NCBI GenBank assembly: GCA_902728285.1
Contig: CACVBU010000414.1
Coordinates: 62,001 to 126,000 of the forward strand
Origin: Clytia hemisphaerica
Taxonomy: Eukaryota > Cnidaria > Hydrozoa > Leptothecata > Clytiidae
Direction of reading: 5' to 3'
DNA: 64,000 bases
This document shows positions 60,301 to 64,000 of this stretch, one piece after another; the stretch's first letter is position 1; the number at the start of each line of letters is the position of its first letter. The translations under genes and the position numbers were made by a program. The notes beneath the pieces are model-generated. The model searched no databases. It saw only the letters and a program-made list of their open reading frames with translations, and had not been told where the DNA came from.

Positions 60301-63300
60301 GAACGTAACGAAGCCCGATTTTTGAGAAAAAATTTATTTGGGCAAATTTGGGCCAAAAACTACCTAAAAATAGGGTTTTTTGGTGCAAAATCCTGTCATT
60401 ACTTTTTTCTGATTTTTTGTACAAAGTTGGAGGGCAAGATTCTCTAAAGAATGGCTGAAGTGGTTTTTCCCGGAAAATTCTTATTCGCCTTAAAAAAACG
60501 GATTTTCGTATTTTTGGGGAAATTCCCTTTAACCAAATAAGAAAATATAGCTTTTCTCAATGTTGACTCATTATTTCTTTCTGATTTTTTGCACAATGAT
60601 GCAAAATGGCAATGCCCAAAATGTGACGGAGCCAGATTTTTAAGGGAAATTTTTTTGGGCAAATTTGGGCCAAAAACAGCTTAAAAGGTTTTTTGGGCCT
60701 GAATGGTTTAAGTGATTTTCGTATTTTGGGGAAATTCCTTTTTACCATTTTACATTATTCAACACACAAGCTTTATTTTTTGGACCTACCTTGGAGGTCC
60801 TATAAATTAACCGATGTCCGTCCGTCTGTCCGTTCGTTCGTTCGTTCGTCCGTTCGTCCGTCTGTTACCAGCTTTTCTCGAGATTGGCTCATTAGTTTTT
60901 TCTGATTTTTGGCACAATGATGCAAAATGGTAATGCCGGAAATGTGCCGGTAAAACAGGTTTTTTTGCATTTTCTTAAGATTTAATCATTAGTTTTTTCT
61001 GATTTTTTGCACAAAGATGCGTATTAACAATGCCCAAAACTTGGTGGAGTCCGATTTTTGAGAAAAAATCTTTTCCGGTCGAAAATGCCGGATATATACC
61101 GGAAATCGCCGTTTTTGCAGATTTTCATCGGACTTTTTCCTTATATTTCGTAGTTTTTTCACACAAAAACAATATTAATAGCAATGCCCACCGTGAAGCA
61201 TGGTTCAATTGTCAATAAAACTGATTTTTGAAGCCGGAACTTACTAAAAATCGCCGGAAGAGCCGATTTTCGCCGGAAAAAGGGTATTACTTGAATTTCT
61301 CGAGCTGTACTTTATATTTTTTAATGAAATTTTGCACAATGATGCAAAATGTCAATACCAAAAATGTGACGTAGGCCGATTTTCGAAAAACATTTTTTCC
61401 GGCCGAAAATGCCGGAAATATGCCGGAAAACCCGTTTTTTTGGCATTTTCTCGAGATTTCATCATTAGTTTTTTCTGATTTTTTGCACATAGATGCGTAA
61501 TAGCAATGCCCAAAACATGGTCGAGTTTGATATTTGAGAAAAATTCTTTTCTGGCCGAAAATGCCAGAAATATACCGGAAATCGCCTTTTTTGCAGATTT
61601 TCATTGGACTTTGTTTTTTCACGAAAAATCATTATTGATAACAATGCCAACCATCAAGTATGGTTCAATTGTCAATAAAACTGATTTTTGATGCCGGGAC
61701 TTTCTAAAAATCGCCGGAACAGCCGAATATCGCCGGAAAAACGATTTTTCTTGAATTTCTCGAGCTTTACTTTATATTTTTTCACGAAATTTTGCACACT
61801 GATAAAAAATGGCAATACCTAAATTGTGACGGAGCCTGATTTTTGAAGAAAAAAATTTTGGCCAAAAATGCCGATAATAATAATATGCCGTCAACACCGG
61901 TTTGTTGCCATTTTCTCGAGATTTCATTAATCGTTTTTCCCGATTTTTGCACAAAGATATGTATCAGCAATCCCTAAGTGTGGCCGATTTGGATTTTTGA
62001 GAATCATGTTTTTCCGGCCGAAAATGTCGGAAGTATGCCGGAAATCGCCGGATTTGCAGATTTGAATTGAGCTTTTTCCATATATTTCTTTGTTTTTTCA
62101 CTTAAAAAAATTATTGATAACAATGCCACCGTAAAGCATGATTCAATTGTCAATAAAACTTTTGCAATTTTCCAACCGGAACTTTCTTTTTCTTTTTTCC
62201 CTAGACCCCTCCCCCCCATCAACAATCAATGATGAAATTTAATGCATTTTCGCTAACCGCTATATTTTCTTAATGATTGTTTTCTCCTTATTGCTATCTA
62301 AGTTTCATCATCAGGTAGGTCCATTCAGCATGTTGCTTGTTCATTCTGAATTTTTGTACAATTATTGTCACTTTTTTCTTATTTTCATCTGATGTTAATC
62401 ATTAGGTAGGTCCATTCAGCATGTTGCTTGTTTAACTTAATTTTTCTTGTTTTTAGTGTACACCTCTGCATATAGCAGTCGGTTCTCAACAAGCCGGTAC
62501 AGTGCAACTATTACTATCCCACAAAGCAAACCCTTATGTGCAGGACTTGGAGGGACGTTATCCATTGCACATTGCAGCTTCAGATGGAAGCGATGCCATT
62601 ATTGAAATACTGGTCAAAGCAAGTAAGAAAAATTTCTAAGTTTGAAATACAAGGCGAAGATATATGTATTAGCTAGTACTGGGTAACTTTTAGTAAAAAT
62701 TCCTGATGAAATTTTAAATAATTCGGATTTTTCTCAATTTGGTTCCCAAAATTTCCGATTTTCAAAAAAAACAGGTCGGTCATCCTGCAAGCCTTGTTGT
62801 CTAAGTTGTAACACTCAATCAATCATGTAACTATTCTTTCTCCATAACAACTAAATCATATTCCTCTTTTCAGTGAAACGTTTTACCGTGACCGGACCAC
62901 ATGCTAATGTTGACGTTCAAAACAATGAACAAAAAACACCTTTACACATGGCCTGTTTACATGGTCACGTCAAGAGCGTCACCAAACTACTGGAACATCA
63001 AGCTGACGTCAATTGTCAATGTAGCTCTAAAATTACGCCCATGCATTTGGCCGCCATTTATGGGCGTGATGATGTCATCAAAATTTTGGTCAAATATGGG
63101 AGTAAACTGAATAAGAGAGATACATTTCACATGACTCCATTGCATAGGTAGGTGTTTCGCAAGTTGTGTCTCCGATGATTCTTAAAGTCATATCTCGCTC
63201 GGATATATTTCTACAGTTTTTTTATTCACTTTTGCGTATAATTGCTTGCGGAGACTTAATTTGACTAAATTTGAAACTTTAAACAGTTTCCGCAACTCCA

Positions 63301-63939
63301 ACGTAAAGAAATATCAGTAATCTTAGAAGCCATGGAAAGTTTTAGTTATACAGAGACATTTAAGCTAGCAACTCTATAAAAAAACATAGTTCTTGGTTAA
63401 AGTAGCTTTGCTGGTGGTGGCTCAAACTTTTAGTTGCTGACTGATTGATGGCTTGTTAAACAGTCAAATTCATGATATACTTGAAGTTATGTTTTCTACG
63501 AAAACACCCCGGTTTTTGCCAATAGTGGCAAATTTAGGCTAGAGAAAAATTGTTTAAATTACTGCGTCGTGAATATCATGAATTTACTTTTCTTTATTCA
63601 CCTTGTAGAGCATGCTTATACGGTCGTATCAATGTTATCTCCTTATTGTACACACTTGGAGCACACCTTGAACTACGTAACGAAACTGGATTCACACCTC
63701 TGCTATGTGCAGTATGGAGTGGAAGCATCGATGTTGTCCGCTATCTCTTGAACTGTGGCGTCAATTTTGAGGCGATTGATAATACGGAGCGGAACGTCCT
63801 GCACATAGCAGCACAAAAGAAACAACATAAACTCCTTGAAGTCCTGTTGCAACACAAAGGGATTCTGGGATTGATCAATAATACAGACCAGAATAATTGG
63901 ACACCGCTTCATTATGCAACCTACTTTATGAGTGTCAAG
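57307..63939 (+). CDS. TRPA1: TRPA1-type channel, gene B (first six exons; continues past window)
   Basis: Exons: 57307-57525, 58413-58600, 59644-59818, 62457-62622, 62874-63147 and 63609-63939. All phases close, giving 451 residues. The start is the ATG at 57307 (MEVTKNRRFSDSSDSDNEAE), preceded by a probable 5' UTR exon beginning at 57194 after TTGCAG. The first exon is acidic and disordered, ending FEAAREGCLEKIITQ. The later exons are ankyrin repeats (ETPLHVAAKYN, YPIHFAASRG, CTPLHIAVGS, TPLHMACLHGH, TPMHLAAIYG, NVLHIAAQKK, WTPLHYATYF). The transmembrane part lies outside the window. Assignment to TRPA1 rests on the repeat pattern and the tandem position behind gene A; another long-ankyrin protein is possible. 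No frame break is seen. Introns carry GGACCTACC elements. Confidence 0.8.
57526..58412. other. Intron of gene B without recognised features
   Basis: AT-rich intron sequence with a donor at 57526 and an acceptor at 58411-58412. I see no repeat family or conserved open frame in it. The next intron (58601-59643) is likewise unremarkable. Confidence 0.5.
60158..62435 (+). mobile_element. Nested or compound GGACCTACC elements in a gene B intron
   Basis: Left ends are at 60158 (GGACCTACCTCCGGG) and 60782 (GGACCTACCTTGGAGGTCC). Right ends are at 62314 and 62405, each GGTAGGTCCATTCAGCATGT then TGCTTGTT. Two lefts and two rights in this order suggest one element inside another. The interior repeats a module of about 230 bp several times (TTGCACAATGATGCAAAATG, CCGATTTTTGAGAAAAA, GCCGGAAATCGCC), with an expanded TTCG/TCCG run at 60820-60860. 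Short minus-strand frames here are repeat by-products. Confidence 0.72.
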
Positions 63940-64000
63940 GTACGTTGAAGTTGTTACAAAAAAAAAAAATTTCGGTTTTTGCCATTGCCAATATTAGTTC

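Overview
This window is nuclear DNA of an invertebrate animal, AT-rich and intron-rich. Every recognisable protein gene is split by GT-AG introns. The non-coding DNA is packed with inverted-repeat transposon relics, tRNA-derived SINEs and one large LINE. Coding exons stand out by higher GC content and conserved protein sequence. I cannot place the organism more closely than metazoan invertebrate; nothing here is bacterial or viral.

Layout. (1) 1-6961, + strand: the last five exons of the ribosome-biogenesis factor RRP5/PDCD11. (2) 7000-29779: about 23 kb, mostly transposon relics. It holds one convincing small gene on the minus strand (10825-11330, a secreted six-cysteine peptide with a signal-peptide exon) and a few weak exon candidates. 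(3) 29780-55077, + strand: at least 19 exons of a TRPA1-type channel. They encode ankyrin repeats, the pre-S1 linker, S1-S6 with the pore, and a C-terminal coiled coil. (4) 33858-36001, minus strand: a complete two-exon MFSD8/CLN7-like transporter gene lying inside an intron of the TRPA1 gene. (5) 38110-42560: a LINE in another intron of the same gene, with its 5' part (ORF1) inverted relative to its 3' part (endonuclease and reverse transcriptase). (6) 57307-63939 and beyond, + strand: the first six exons of a second TRPA1-type gene in tandem with the first.

The exon chains were built by requiring AG/GT borders and matching reading phase across every junction. In the first TRPA1 gene all joins close except for two single-base-scale shifts: one lost base in an A-run at about 43881, and one (or four) extra bases at about 53097, in the exon coding for S6. 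Both lie in conserved protein and net to zero. They are either assembly errors or signs that this copy is dying. Settling this decides whether the locus has one or two working channels.

The repeat content is rich and layered. There are four probable TTAA-flanked (piggyBac-type) non-autonomous elements. Two TA-flanked families with about 200-bp inverted repeats share the terminus CCGGGTG. A third TA-flanked family begins CACG(T)n. A family bounded by GGACCTACC ... GGTAGGTCC has at least seven copies. A tRNA-derived SINE family has two copies in opposite orientation. Elements are nested up to three deep, which gives a relative insertion history. The strongest candidates for new biology are the nested transporter within a sensory-channel gene, the frame-broken TRPA1 copy beside a second copy, the secreted cysteine-rich peptide, and the undescribed-looking repeat families.
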